Assembly: GCF_000719705.1 (NCBI RefSeq)
Contig: NZ_JOHO01000051.1
Location: forward strand, 1 to 48,447
Source of the DNA: Streptomyces sp. NRRL S-350
GTDB taxonomy: Bacteria; Actinomycetota; Actinomycetes; Streptomycetales; Streptomycetaceae
DNA length: 48,447 nucleotides
Reading direction: 5' to 3'
The notes under the pieces were generated by a model that ran no database searches, was not told the origin of the DNA, and was given only the letters and a program-made list of their open reading frames with translations. Made by a program: the position numbers and the translations under genes. The first letter of the stretch is position 1. The number at the start of each line of letters is the position of its first letter. This document shows positions 20,873 to 30,770 of this stretch, piece by piece.

Positions 20873-22326
20873 CGGGCACTCTCCTCGGGCGAGAGGACGG
20901 GCGAGGGGACGGGTACAGGGCCGGGCGAGGCGGCGGGCGCGGGCGCGGGCGGTTCGGCGGCCAGGGCGGCGACGCGCGCGTGCAGGCGCGGCACCCACGC
21001 CTCGGCCTCCGGCTTGATCAGCACGCTGCGCAGCACCCGCGCCCCGTCGGCGTCGGCCGCCACGCCCCGGTGGCGGCGGGCGAAGTCGGCGGCGTCCACG
21101 CGCAGCACGCTCAGGTACACGGGGTCGTGTTCGTCGGCCATGCCCCGGCGCAGCACGCGCTCGCTGGCGGCGTCGATCGCGGACAGGCTGGGCGCCCCGG
21201 CGGGGGTGGGGAAGTAGGTGACGATGTCCAGCTGCGGGCGCTGGTGCAGGGTCAGTTCGCCGCTCTCCTCGATCCGCTCCGCCCAGGCCAGGGCGGCGCG
21301 CCGGCTCGCGGCCAGGCCGGCGCCCAGGCCCTGCGCGGTGAGCGGCAGCAGTTGCAGGGTCAGCCACAGGGCGGCGGCCGAGGCGCCGGCGCGCGAGCAC
21401 TCCAGGCTGATCTCGCCCAGGTGCAGGTCGGCGTCGGTGAAGTAGGTGTACGGGGAGTCGTGGGCGAAGTGGCGGCCGATGGCGGGGTCGGCGAACAGCA
21501 CCGCGCCGCAGCCGTAGGGCTGCAGGCCGTGCTTGTGCGGGTCGACGGTCACCGAGTCGCAGCCGGCCACGGCCCGCCACGGCGCGGTGTCGATGCCCAG
21601 CTCCCGGGCCTGCGCCCGGTCGCCGGCCAGCAGCGCGAAGAACCCGCCGTAGGCGGCGTCCACGTGCACCCGCGCCCCGTACCTGCGGGCCAGCGCCAGC
21701 ACCTCGTGCACCGGGTCCACCGCGCCGAGCCCGGTGGTGCCGCAGGTGACGACGACCGTGCCCACTCGCCCGGTGCGCAGCAGTTCCTCCAGCGCCCCCG
21801 GGTCCATGCGCCCGTCGGCGTCGGCGGGCACCGCGTGGCCGGTGACGCCCAGCACGTGGCACATCCGGCTGTGGGTGTAGTGGGCCTGGCTGCTGTAGGC
21901 GACCCCGCGCCCGGGGTGGCTCTGGCGCGCCACGTACAGCGCCTCCAGGTTGGCGATGGTGCCGCTGCTGGTCAGGTGCCCCACGTGGGCGGGCAGCCCG
22001 AACATGGCGGCGAGCGCGGCCACGCACTCGCGTTCCATGTCGTTGGTGGCCGGCCCGCCCTCGTAGGCGTGGTTGTTGGGGTTGAAGCGCATCGCCGCCA
22101 GGTAGCCGACCAGCGCCGCCGGGTGCGGGGGCTTGACCATCTGCCCGGCGTAACGCGGGTGGAAGAACGGGTAGTTGTGCTCCAGGCGCTTGGCGAAGCG
22201 CTCGAACGCGGCGGTGAAGTCCGCCTCGTCCACCCGGTGGGAGGGGTGCGCGGCGAAGGCCCCGAACCGTTCCCCCCACCGTTCGGCCACCTCGGCCGCC
22301 CTCGGCAGCCAGTACCGCAGGTCCAC
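20869..22326 (-). CDS. PLP-dependent group II amino-acid decarboxylase
   Basis: A 485-residue fold-type I decarboxylase. The PLP-binding lysine is K265 in TVDPHKHGLQPYG, the pyridine-contacting Asp is D223 in HVDAAYGG, and SSGTIANLEAL (about 120-130) is the phosphate-side segment; the N-terminal NNHAYEGGPATNDME matches group II decarboxylases acting on aromatic amino acids, glutamate or aspartate. Specificity cannot be read. GTG start at 22326 after a purine-rich leader. It heads a three-gene coupled operon (decarboxylase, GNAT, conserved unknown), suggesting formation and modification of a biogenic amine. The C-terminal 25 residues are a Pro/Ala/Ser tail. Confidence 0.87.
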   Translation of the reverse strand: MDLRYWLPRAAEVAERWGERFGAFAAHPSHRVDEADFTAAFERFAKRLEHNYPFFHPRYAGQMVKPPHPAALVGYLAAMRFNPNNHAYEGGPATNDMERECVAALAAMFGLPAHVGHLTSSGTIANLEALYVARQSHPGRGVAYSSQAHYTHSRMCHVLGVTGHAVPADADGRMDPGALEELLRTGRVGTVVVTCGTTGLGAVDPVHEVLALARRYGARVHVDAAYGGFFALLAGDRAQARELGIDTAPWRAVAGCDSVTVDPHKHGLQPYGCGAVLFADPAIGRHFAHDSPYTYFTDADLHLGEISLECSRAGASAAALWLTLQLLPLTAQGLGAGLAASRRAALAWAERIEESGELTLHQRPQLDIVTYFPTPAGAPSLSAIDAASERVLRRGMADEHDPVYLSVLRVDAADFARRHRGVAADADGARVLRSVLIKPEAEAWVPRLHARVAALAAEPPAPAPAASPGPVPVPSPVLSPEESAR

Positions 22327-22660
22327 GCTCCGGCCCTTCCCTTCGAGTGCTCCGCGAGCCCGCCGGGCCCGGGGCTCCTTGGTGTTGCGAGCGTTCCTTG
22401 AGTGCGTCCCGAGCCACGGTGGAGACGCCGCGCAAGGCGCCCGCAACACGCCCAGCTCACCGCACCCCGCCCGCCCGCACCCGCCCGCCCGCACCCCGGG
22501 CACCGCCCCCGCCCCCCGCGCACCGCCCCGGGCACCGCCCCACCCGGACCCCAGCGGCACCCAAGGCGGCCCTGCTGCAATCACCCCCAAACACGCCCGG
22601 CCGAGGCCGCCCCGGCACCCGCCGGGCCGGCGGGGGAGCCCCATGCGGGAGGAACACGCG
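22327..22660. other. divergent intergenic region, C-rich
   Basis: About 330 bases lie between the decarboxylase start (minus) and the oxidase start (plus). The left 100 bases hold related TCCTTG/GAGTGC segments that may carry the decarboxylase promoter. The rest is extremely C-rich, with repeated CCCGCACC-like blocks at 22465-22545. No gene is supported. Confidence 0.5.
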
Positions 22661-24184
22661 ATGGTGACCAGACGCAGGATGATCGGCGCCGCCCTGGCGA
22701 CCGGGGGAGGGGTCCTGCTCGCGCGCACCACCCTGCGCCCGGCCGCCTCCGCCACCGCTTCCGTGCCGGACGCCGAGGCCGCCGCCGACGTCGCCGCCGC
22801 GCACCGCCACTCCCCGGGCGCCGACGCCCCCGACCCGGGCCCCGACGCCGGCCCCGCCCTGGTCGAGAAGTTCACCACCGCGCTGCCGCTGCCCCCGGTG
22901 CTCAGCCCGGTCTCCACCGACGACGGCGCCGACACCTACGCCGTCACCATGCTCCCCTCCTACGCCCGCATCCTGCCCGGGCACCGCACCCCGGTCCTCA
23001 CCTACAACGGCGCCTTCCCCGGCCCGGTCATCCGCGCCCGCTCCGGACGGCCCGTGATCGTGCGCCAGACCAACCTGCTGGACGACGCCGTCTCCGTCCA
23101 CCTGCACGGCGCCCGGGTGCCCACCGAGAGCGACGGCGGCCCGATGAACCTGCTCGCCCCCGGCGCCACCCGCACCTACACCTACCCCAACGACCAGCCC
23201 CACGCGAGCCTGTGGTTCCACGACCACGCCCACCACAGCGAATCCGAGCACGTCTACCGGGGCCTGGCGGGCACCTACCTGATCACCGACGCCACCGAGA
23301 GCGCCCTGCCGCTGCCCACGGGCCGCTACGACCTGCCCATCGCCCTGCGCGACGCCCGCTTCGACGCCTCCGGCGCCCTCGTCTACCGCATGGACGACCC
23401 CCTCAACCGCACCACCATCCTCGCCAACGGCCGCCCCTGGCCCAAGGTCGAGGTCGCCGCCCGCCGCTACCGGCTGCGCCTGCTCAACTCCTCCAACCTG
23501 CGCTTCTTCTCCCTGCGCCTGGCCGACGGCGGCCCCCTCACCCAGATCGGCTCCGACGGCGGCCTGCTCGAACGCCCCCACACCACCGACACCGTCGACC
23601 TCTCGCCCGGCGAACGCGCCGACGTCGTCATCGACTTCTCCCGCTACCGCGTCGGCACCTCCGTCGTCCTGACCAACTCCCTGCCCCCCGGCCCCGCCGA
23701 ACACGTCGGCCAGGTGCTGCGCTTCGACGTCGTGCGCTCCGCCGCCGACCCCAGCAGCGTCCCCGACCGGCTGCGCACCCTGCCCGCCCTGGGCGCGGCG
23801 GCACGCGAGCGCACCGTGGTGCTCAAGGTCGAGGAGAACCCCGGCGCCGCCCCGCGCGGCCTGATCGACGGCAAGGTGTACGACCCGGCACGCGTGGACG
23901 CGGCGGTGGCCTTCGGCACCTCGGAGATCTGGACGGTCGTCAACGCCAACACCGACATCCCCCACAACTTCCACCTGCACCTGGTGCAGTTCCGCGTCCT
24001 GGCACGCAACGGCCTGCCCCCGGGCCCCGAGGAGGGCGGCCTCAAGGACACCGTGCGCCTGCTGCCCGGTGAGAGCGTGCGCCTGCAGGCCCGCTTCGAC
24101 TCCTACCGCGGCCGCTACCCCTACCACTGCCACCTGCTGGACCACTCGGCGATGGGCATGATGGCGCAGATGGAGATCGGCTGA
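22661..24184 (+). CDS. multicopper oxidase (CotA/laccase-type), Tat-exported
   Basis: A 507-residue multicopper oxidase. The Tat signal is at the start (TRRRMIGAALATGGGVLLA). All four copper-ligand motifs are present: HLHG (SVHLHGARVP), HDHAHH (WFHDHAHH), HNFHLHLVQF and YHCHLLDHSAMGMM, the last with the type 1 Cys and axial Met. It should oxidise phenols, amines or metal ions with reduction of O2 to water, outside the membrane. The start at 22661 is preferred because GGGAGG lies about 9 bases upstream and the Tat motif follows; an ATG at 22643 is possible. It is divergent from the decarboxylase operon, so phenolic amines could be a shared theme, but this is inference. Confidence 0.92.
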   Translation: MVTRRRMIGAALATGGGVLLARTTLRPAASATASVPDAEAAADVAAAHRHSPGADAPDPGPDAGPALVEKFTTALPLPPVLSPVSTDDGADTYAVTMLPSYARILPGHRTPVLTYNGAFPGPVIRARSGRPVIVRQTNLLDDAVSVHLHGARVPTESDGGPMNLLAPGATRTYTYPNDQPHASLWFHDHAHHSESEHVYRGLAGTYLITDATESALPLPTGRYDLPIALRDARFDASGALVYRMDDPLNRTTILANGRPWPKVEVAARRYRLRLLNSSNLRFFSLRLADGGPLTQIGSDGGLLERPHTTDTVDLSPGERADVVIDFSRYRVGTSVVLTNSLPPGPAEHVGQVLRFDVVRSAADPSSVPDRLRTLPALGAAARERTVVLKVEENPGAAPRGLIDGKVYDPARVDAAVAFGTSEIWTVVNANTDIPHNFHLHLVQFRVLARNGLPPGPEEGGLKDTVRLLPGESVRLQARFDSYRGRYPYHCHLLDHSAMGMMAQMEIG

Positions 24185-24248
24185 CCGCCCCGCCCCGCCC
24201 CTGACCGGCGGGCGCGCCCCCTGTGGCGGCGCCCGGGCGGCCCGGGTC

Positions 24249-24254
24249 TAGCCT
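24249..24254 (+). promoter_or_regulatory. -10 element of a likely leaderless transcript
   Basis: TAGCCT is followed by 7 bases and then the ATG at 24262, so transcription probably starts at or beside the start codon. The same -10/7-base/ATG spacing is seen at 14922 and 39821. Confidence 0.45.
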
Positions 24255-24261
24255 GGGACGC

Positions 24262-24561
24262 ATGTTCGTACTGGAGTTGGACTACACCGCCCCGCTGGAG
24301 CAGATCGACGCCGCGCTGCCCCAGCACGTCGAGTGGCTGCAGGCGCACTACGCGGCGGGCACCTTCCTCGCCTCGGGGCGCAAGGTGCCGCGTGACGGCG
24401 GGGTCATCCTGGCGGTGGGGCAGGACCGGGCCGCGATCGATGCGCTGGTGGCCACCGACCCGTTCGTACGGGCGGGGCTGACGCAGTACCGGGTGACGGA
24501 GTTCCTCGCCACCACCACCGCCCCCGTCCTGGACGCCCACCGCCAGCACCTGCCCGCCTGA
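24262..24561 (+). CDS. YciI-family protein
   Basis: A 99-residue protein matching the YciI/YCII fold: [20 protein letters not shown], then [20 protein letters not shown], then [20 protein letters not shown] and [16 protein letters not shown]. The conserved His-Asp-type pair of YciI proteins is represented by H22 and D66. These small ferredoxin-like proteins have largely unknown roles, sometimes as enzymes on reactive small molecules. Stand-alone gene between the oxidase and phosphoglucomutase genes. Confidence 0.85.
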   Translation: MFVLELDYTAPLEQIDAALPQHVEWLQAHYAAGTFLASGRKVPRDGGVILAVGQDRAAIDALVATDPFVRAGLTQYRVTEFLATTTAPVLDAHRQHLPA

Positions 24562-24629
24562 GCCGAAGCCGCCCGCCCTGGCCGGGGGCGTCCCCGGCGC
24601 CACGCCGTGCCCCGCACCGCCCCGCGCGG

Positions 24630-24659
24630 TTCGGGGCACGGTCGCGTTCTGGCTACGAT
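24630..24659 (+). promoter_or_regulatory. possible promoter of the phosphoglucomutase gene
   Basis: TTCGGG (24630-24635) and TACGAT (24654-24659) are 18 bases apart; the ATG follows 62 bases later. The match to the vegetative consensus is only fair. Confidence 0.35.
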
Positions 24660-24721
24660 CGGTGAGCACGGGGCACGGACGGACACGGCACCCACAGTCG
24701 GACATCGGCGGGAGAAGACGA

Positions 24722-26362
<1,641 letters not shown>

Positions 26363-26366
26363 CGGC

Positions 26367-26410
26367 CCGCCGGCGACGCCGCCCCGGCGCCGGGGCGGCG
26401 TCGCCGGCGG
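26367..26410. terminator. 44-base perfect palindrome, bidirectional terminator
   Basis: Arms 26367-26388 and 26389-26410 are exact complements centred on GGCGCC. It lies between the convergent pgm (stop 26362) and MFS (stop 26431) genes and would form a very stable hairpin in either transcript. Confidence 0.8.
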
Positions 26411-26430
26411 CCGGGCGCGTCCCCGGGTGT

Positions 26431-27609
26431 TCAGGCCCGGGCGGCCACCGCTGCGCGGGCGGCCGCGCCGGGGCGCTCGTCGCGGGTGGCCGCCGCCGCC
26501 ACCGCGCACGCCGCCACCGCCAGCACCGCCGCGGCGAACGGGAACCACCGCCCGCCCAGCACCGCGATCGCCGTCGACCCCGCCACACCCCCGGCCGCCG
26601 TCCCCAGGTACAGCGCACTGCTGTTCAACGAGATCAGCAGCGGCGCACTCGCCGGGTCGATCGACGCCAGCCGGTGCGGCAGCGCCACCGACACCGCCCA
26701 CCCCGCCAGCGGCACCACCGCCGCGTACACCAGCGCCCCCGGCATGGAGCGCCCCAGCCACGGCAGCGCGGCGAACGCGGCGGCGGCCACCGCCGAGCCG
26801 GTCAGCAGGACGCGCCGCACCCCCGCCCGGTCCACCAGGCGCCCGCCCAGCCAGCTGCCGGCCACCGACATGACGCCGGTGGTCAGCAGGATCAGGCTCA
26901 GCCGGTCCGCGTCGCCGCCGGTGGCCCCGGCCACGGCGGTGGCGAGGTAGATGTAGACGCTCTGGAAGGCGAGGAAGAACACCAGCGTGGTGGCCGCCGC
27001 GCCCAGCACCCGGCGCCGGCCCAGCGGGGCCAGGCGGGCGGCGAGGGTGGGGGCGGTGGCGGGGGCGGGCAGGTCGCGCAGCAGCGCGGCCAGGCCCGCC
27101 AGCGCGGCCACGCCCAGCGCGGTGACCAGCCACATCGTCATCCGCCAGTCGCCGCGCCCCACCCAGGTGCCCAGCGGCACGCCCAGGGCGGTGGCCGCCG
27201 TCATCCCGCCGAGCACGGTCGCCAGCGCCCGGCCGCGCCGCTCGGGGGCGACCAGGGTGGTGGCCACGGCGTTGGCGGTCGGCGTGTAGAGGGCGGCGCC
27301 GGCGGCGGCCAGCACCCGGGTGGCCAGCAGCAGGCCGTAGGTGGGGGCGAGGGCGCTGAGCGCGTTGGCGGCGCTGAACACCGCGAGCGCGGTCAGCAGC
27401 AGGCGCCGGCGCGGCCAGCGGGCGGTGAGCGTGGCGAGGACGGGGGCCAGCAGCGCGTAGCCGAGCGCGAAGACGGTGACCAGCTGGCCGGCGGCCGGCA
27501 CCGACACCCCCAGGTCGGCGGAGACCGGGCCGAGGATGCCGGCGACGACCATCGAGTCGGTGCCCATGGCGAAGGTGCCGAGGGCGAGCAGGAGCAGACG
27601 TACGGGCAC
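26431..27609 (-). CDS. MFS transporter (drug or sugar efflux type)
   Basis: A 392-residue twelve-span carrier of the DHA1 type. Motif A of the N-terminal half is ARWPRRRLLL with the later ERRGRALA; motif C-like glycines are in GGMTAATALGVPLG. The start is GTG 27609 (VPVRLLLLALGTFAMGTD), which begins the first span at once; an upstream ATG at 27672 would place the start inside the operator palindrome. Divergent from an ArsR regulator across a region full of GTTTGACG elements, so it is very likely induced when ArsR releases DNA. Substrate unknown. Confidence 0.92.
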   Translation of the reverse strand: MPVRLLLLALGTFAMGTDSMVVAGILGPVSADLGVSVPAAGQLVTVFALGYALLAPVLATLTARWPRRRLLLTALAVFSAANALSALAPTYGLLLATRVLAAAGAALYTPTANAVATTLVAPERRGRALATVLGGMTAATALGVPLGTWVGRGDWRMTMWLVTALGVAALAGLAALLRDLPAPATAPTLAARLAPLGRRRVLGAAATTLVFFLAFQSVYIYLATAVAGATGGDADRLSLILLTTGVMSVAGSWLGGRLVDRAGVRRVLLTGSAVAAAAFAALPWLGRSMPGALVYAAVVPLAGWAVSVALPHRLASIDPASAPLLISLNSSALYLGTAAGGVAGSTAIAVLGGRWFPFAAAVLAVAACAVAAAATRDERPGAAARAAVAARA

Positions 27610-27633
27610 GGGCGGGCCCCCCGGGGCGAAATC

Positions 27634-27707
27634 GTTTGACGGACGTGCAACAGTTTGACGCTCGTCAAACACTCGGGGATGGGTGGATGATTGTCAAACC
27701 ATCCACC
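27634..27707. promoter_or_regulatory. ArsR operator cluster between mfs and arsR genes
   Basis: A perfect palindrome GTTTGACG-CT-CGTCAAAC (27653-27670) is flanked by a left half-site GTTTGACG (27634-27641) and a right half-site TGTCAAAC (27692-27699). The right half-site is itself enclosed by GGTGGATG (27682-27689) and CATCCACC (27700-27707), which pair exactly. A dimer here would control both divergent genes. Confidence 0.75.
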
Positions 27708-27732
27708 GTCCAGCGCCCGGAGGCTGTGCGCC

Positions 27733-28086
27733 ATGAGCGACGACGAGCGGCTGCCCCAGCCCGCCACCGCCGACATCGACCTCGTCACCGTCCTGCACGC
27801 CCTCGGCGACCCCGTCCGCATGACCCTGCTGCTCGGCTACGCCGACGACGCCGAACACTCCTGCGACCCCCGCGCCCTGGGCCTGGACCACCTCCACAAG
27901 TCGACCGTCTCCCACCACATGCGCGTCCTGCGCGAAGCCGGCGTCACCACCACCCGCGTCGCCGGCCGCAACCGCTTCGTCAGCCTGCGCCGCGCCGACC
28001 TCGACACCCGCTTCCCCGGCCTGCTCGACGCCCTGCTGGCCGCCGCCCCGCCACCCGCCCCCCGACACCCGGCCGCACCCGCATAG
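27733..28086 (+). CDS. ArsR-family transcriptional regulator
   Basis: A 117-residue winged-helix protein: VLHALGDPVRMTLLLGYADD, then HLHKSTVSHHMRVLREAGVT as recognition helix, then TTRVAGRNRFVSLRRADLDTRF as wing and dimer helix. No CxC metal motif in the recognition helix, so it is probably not a metal sensor but a small-molecule or redox type. ATG 27733 is chosen since it lies right before the conserved N-terminal region; a TTG at 27691 would start within the operator. It should repress the divergent MFS exporter and itself. Confidence 0.9.
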   Translation: MSDDERLPQPATADIDLVTVLHALGDPVRMTLLLGYADDAEHSCDPRALGLDHLHKSTVSHHMRVLREAGVTTTRVAGRNRFVSLRRADLDTRFPGLLDALLAAAPPPAPRHPAAPA

Positions 28087-28142
28087 GGTCCTCGACGGCC
28101 CCGGGCGCACCCGGGGCGCCGGCACCGCGGAAAGGACGGAAC

Positions 28143-28916
28143 GTGCCGATCAGGGGCGTGCTCTTCGACGTCGACGACACCTTGTTCGACTACTCGGGCT
28201 CGGAGGGGGCCGGCCTCCTCGCCCACCTGCGGGCCGTGGGCCTGCTGGAACGCTTCCCCACCCCCGAAGCCGCGCTCACCCTGTGGCGCGAGATCATGGA
28301 AGTGCAGTACGCGCGCTTCCTGACCGGGGAGTTGACGTTCACCGGCCAGCAGCACGAACGCACCCGGCGCTTCCTCGCCCACCTGGGCGAGGACGGCGCC
28401 CACGGCCTGACGGACGAACAGGCGGCAGCCTGGTTCGCCGACTACGCCGCCCGCCGCGACGCCGCCTGGGCCGCCTTCCCCGACGCCGCCCCGGTGCTGG
28501 CCGCGCTCGCCCCCGCCTACCGCCTCGGCATCGTCTCCAACTCCTCCACCGGCCACCAGCGCCGCAAACTGCGCGCCATCGGCCTGCTGCACCACTTCGA
28601 CGACGCGGCACTGGTCTGCTCCGACGAGCACGGCGAGGCCAAGCCCGCCCCCGGCATCTTCCGGGCCGGCTGCGAGCGGCTGGGCCTGGCCCCGCACGAG
28701 GTCGCCTACGTGGGCGACAAGTACGACCTCGACGCGCTCGGCGCCCGCGACGCCGGCCTGCACGCCTTCTGGCTCGACCGCAGCGCCCGCACCGCCCCGC
28801 CCGCCCCGCCCGCCCCCGGCATCCGCGTCCTGCACTCCCTCGCCGCCCTGCCCGCCGCCCTGGACACCGCCCCGGACATCACCCCGGCCGCCGCCACCCC
28901 GCCGCCCCGGCCGTAG
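28143..28916 (+). CDS. HAD-family phosphatase
   Basis: A 257-residue HAD hydrolase: motif I FDVDDTLFD with nucleophile D9 and acid D11, motif II VSNSSTG, motif III Lys in EAKPAPGIF, motif IV GDKYDLDALGA. The C1-type helical cap (about 20-95) is as in phosphoglycolate-phosphatase/YjjG-like enzymes that act on small phosphate esters. GTG start with GAAAGGA about 7 bases upstream. It follows the ArsR gene by 56 bases in the same direction and could be co-transcribed. The C-terminal 45 residues are Pro/Ala-rich and probably disordered. Confidence 0.9.
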   Translation: MPIRGVLFDVDDTLFDYSGSEGAGLLAHLRAVGLLERFPTPEAALTLWREIMEVQYARFLTGELTFTGQQHERTRRFLAHLGEDGAHGLTDEQAAAWFADYAARRDAAWAAFPDAAPVLAALAPAYRLGIVSNSSTGHQRRKLRAIGLLHHFDDAALVCSDEHGEAKPAPGIFRAGCERLGLAPHEVAYVGDKYDLDALGARDAGLHAFWLDRSARTAPPAPPAPGIRVLHSLAALPAALDTAPDITPAAATPPPRP

Positions 28917-28969
28917 CCCCGCCGTAGCCCCGCCCGCCGCCTGGCCCGGGAGCCGAGCGGGCCCGTCCC

Positions 28970-29620
28970 TCAGGCGTCGGCGCCGAACAGGGCCCGGCAA
29001 CCGTCCGTCAGACCGGTGACGGTCACCGGCGTCCGCCGGTGGCGCTCCCAGTCCTCGCGGCCCAGCCGCAGGCGCCGGGACTCCACGACCCGGCCGTCCA
29101 GCACGTCGCGGCTGATGCCGTCGGGCCGGTAGCCGAGCCTGGCCGACACCGCGAGGGAGGAGTGGTTGTCGGCGAAGGACACCGAGGTCGCCGAGTGCGC
29201 GCCCAGCTCCGCGAACGCCAGGTGCAGCATCGCGGCGCGCATCTCGGTGCCCAGGCCGCGCCCCTGGTGCTCCAGGCCCACCCACGACCCGGAGACGATC
29301 TCGCGGCGCACACCGAAATCCGTGGCCCGCATGTCCTGCACGCCCACCGGACGGCCCTCGTGGAAGGCGGCCAGGTCCAGCGCCCAGTCCTGCGGCGTCC
29401 ACCGCCCCCGGCGCCGCCAGTGCATCTGCAGCACGTGCCGCGCCCGCTCGGCGGCCGGCAGCTCGCCCCACGGGACGAGGAAGGGACGCACCTGCGGCGG
29501 GTGGACGCCGCGGGCGGCGAGGTCGGCCACCTCGCCCAGCTCCTCCTCGACGGGCAGCCGCAACTCCAGGCGGGGGGTGGTCACGCGCAGCCCGATCAGG
29601 GGCCAGTGGTCGACGAGCAT
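28970..29620 (-). CDS. GNAT-family acetyltransferase (RimJ/RimL-like)
   Basis: A 216-residue GNAT of the Acetyltransf_3 (RimJ/RimL) type: LRVTTPRLELRLPVEEELGE at the start, VGLEHQGRGLGTEMRAAML as the acetyl-CoA-binding motif (Q-G-R-G-L-G) and SFADNHSSLAVSARLGYRPD as the family motif B. Such enzymes acetylate protein N-termini or small amines. The ATG at 29620 starts directly before strand 1; a GTG two codons upstream is also possible. Convergent with the HAD gene. Confidence 0.9.
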   Translation of the reverse strand: MLVDHWPLIGLRVTTPRLELRLPVEEELGEVADLAARGVHPPQVRPFLVPWGELPAAERARHVLQMHWRRRGRWTPQDWALDLAAFHEGRPVGVQDMRATDFGVRREIVSGSWVGLEHQGRGLGTEMRAAMLHLAFAELGAHSATSVSFADNHSSLAVSARLGYRPDGISRDVLDGRVVESRRLRLGREDWERHRRTPVTVTGLTDGCRALFGADA

Positions 29621-29727
29621 CGGCACAGTGTGCCCGCCGCGCACGCCACCCGCACCAGGTTTCCCCGTCCGGCCCCCGTCCCCGCCCCCGCCGGCCGCGC
29701 GGACACGGTGAACTAGAGTCCCCGGCG

Positions 29728-30525
29728 ATGACCACTGAACTGAGGGACGGGGCCGACACCCGAGGGTGGGCCCTGGTACGGGGGAAGACCGCGCAGTGCG
29801 GGTGGCGGCTGCTGGCCGTGCACCTGGTGTTCGCGGCGGTCGGCTGGGGCGAGCTGAAACTGTGGGAGCGGCTCGGCGAAGCCGGACTGTGGCACACCCG
29901 CGACATCGCCGCACTGGCCGTCCACGGCCTTGCCGCCGCCTGGTGCTGGAGCGCCGGACTGCGAATCCTGGACGGCGGCACGGGCCTGGCGTCGGCACTG
30001 CGCCCGGACGTCGCGCGGGTGGCGCGCCTGGGGGGCTGGCTGGTGCTGCTGAACGTGACGGGCGTGCTGGGGTTGATCGCCGACATCGACGTCGACGCCT
30101 TCGCCGGGCTGGTCTTCTCGCCCGTGTGGAAGGCGGTCGCCCTGTCCTGCGCGTACCTGGTGTTCGCCGCCGCGCTGCTGCCGATGGCGGTGCTGCTGGA
30201 GGGCCGGGGCGTGCGGCGGGCCTGGCGGCTGACTCACGGTTCGTGGCGCACGGTCGCCTGGGTGCTGCCGGTCGTGGTGCTCGACGCCCTGGCGTCCGCA
30301 GTGCTGACCTCCCTGCCGCTGACCGCCGCGGGCGTGTACCCCAGGCCCTCCTCCTACCCGCTGCTGCAGGCCGCGGCGCTGGCGGGCGGCGCGGTGAAGG
30401 GCGCAGCCGTCGCGGTGCTGCTGTACGCGGCCTACCGGCGGGCGGCGGCCCCGCGGGGCGAGCGGGCCGACACCCCGCAGGGCGGCCTGCAAGCCGGCCC
30501 ACCCCGCCCGCAGGTACGCGCCTAG
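29728..30525 (+). CDS. polytopic membrane protein of unknown function
   Basis: A 265-residue membrane protein with about six hydrophobic spans (RLLAVHLVFAAVGWGEL, LAVHGLAAAWCWSAGL, LGGWLVLLNVTGVLGLIADI, AVALSCAYLVFAAALLPMAVLL, VAWVLPVVVLDALASAVL, AALAGGAVKGAAVAVLLYAA). The segment GRGVRRAWRLTHGSWR between spans is typical of DUF-type glycerophosphoryl-diester-phosphodiesterase-like or YciC-like membrane proteins, in which one hydrophilic helix repeats; the assignment is tentative. A -10-like TAGAGT (29714-29719) ends 8 bases before the ATG, so the message may be leaderless. Confidence 0.7.
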   Translation: MTTELRDGADTRGWALVRGKTAQCGWRLLAVHLVFAAVGWGELKLWERLGEAGLWHTRDIAALAVHGLAAAWCWSAGLRILDGGTGLASALRPDVARVARLGGWLVLLNVTGVLGLIADIDVDAFAGLVFSPVWKAVALSCAYLVFAAALLPMAVLLEGRGVRRAWRLTHGSWRTVAWVLPVVVLDALASAVLTSLPLTAAGVYPRPSSYPLLQAAALAGGAVKGAAVAVLLYAAYRRAAAPRGERADTPQGGLQAGPPRPQVRA

Positions 30526-30770
30526 CGGCCGGCGCCCCGGCAACCGGCGGTTGGCGCCGTCTAGCGTGACGACCGACCCGTCGTAGACGTGGTCCGGCGC
30601 GAAGTCTCGCTGCCGATCAGGACGAAGGAGCCGGTGCGCATCGGGGCGGCGGTGGCGGGGGCCGGCGTCCCGCGCGGGGTGCTCTCCTGCGGCCCGGCCC
30701 GGCCCGGCCCGGCCCGGCCCGGACACCGAGGCCGGGGCCAGGGCCGGCGCCAGGGCCGGGGCCGGGGCCG
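30526..30770. repeat. intergenic region with GGCCC and related short repeats
   Basis: The 245-base gap holds six tandem GGCCC units (30691-30720) and a block of GGCCGGGGCCAG-like repeats (30731-30770). The left part (30546-30650) has coding-like composition on the minus strand but no usable open frame. No gene is called. Confidence 0.6.
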
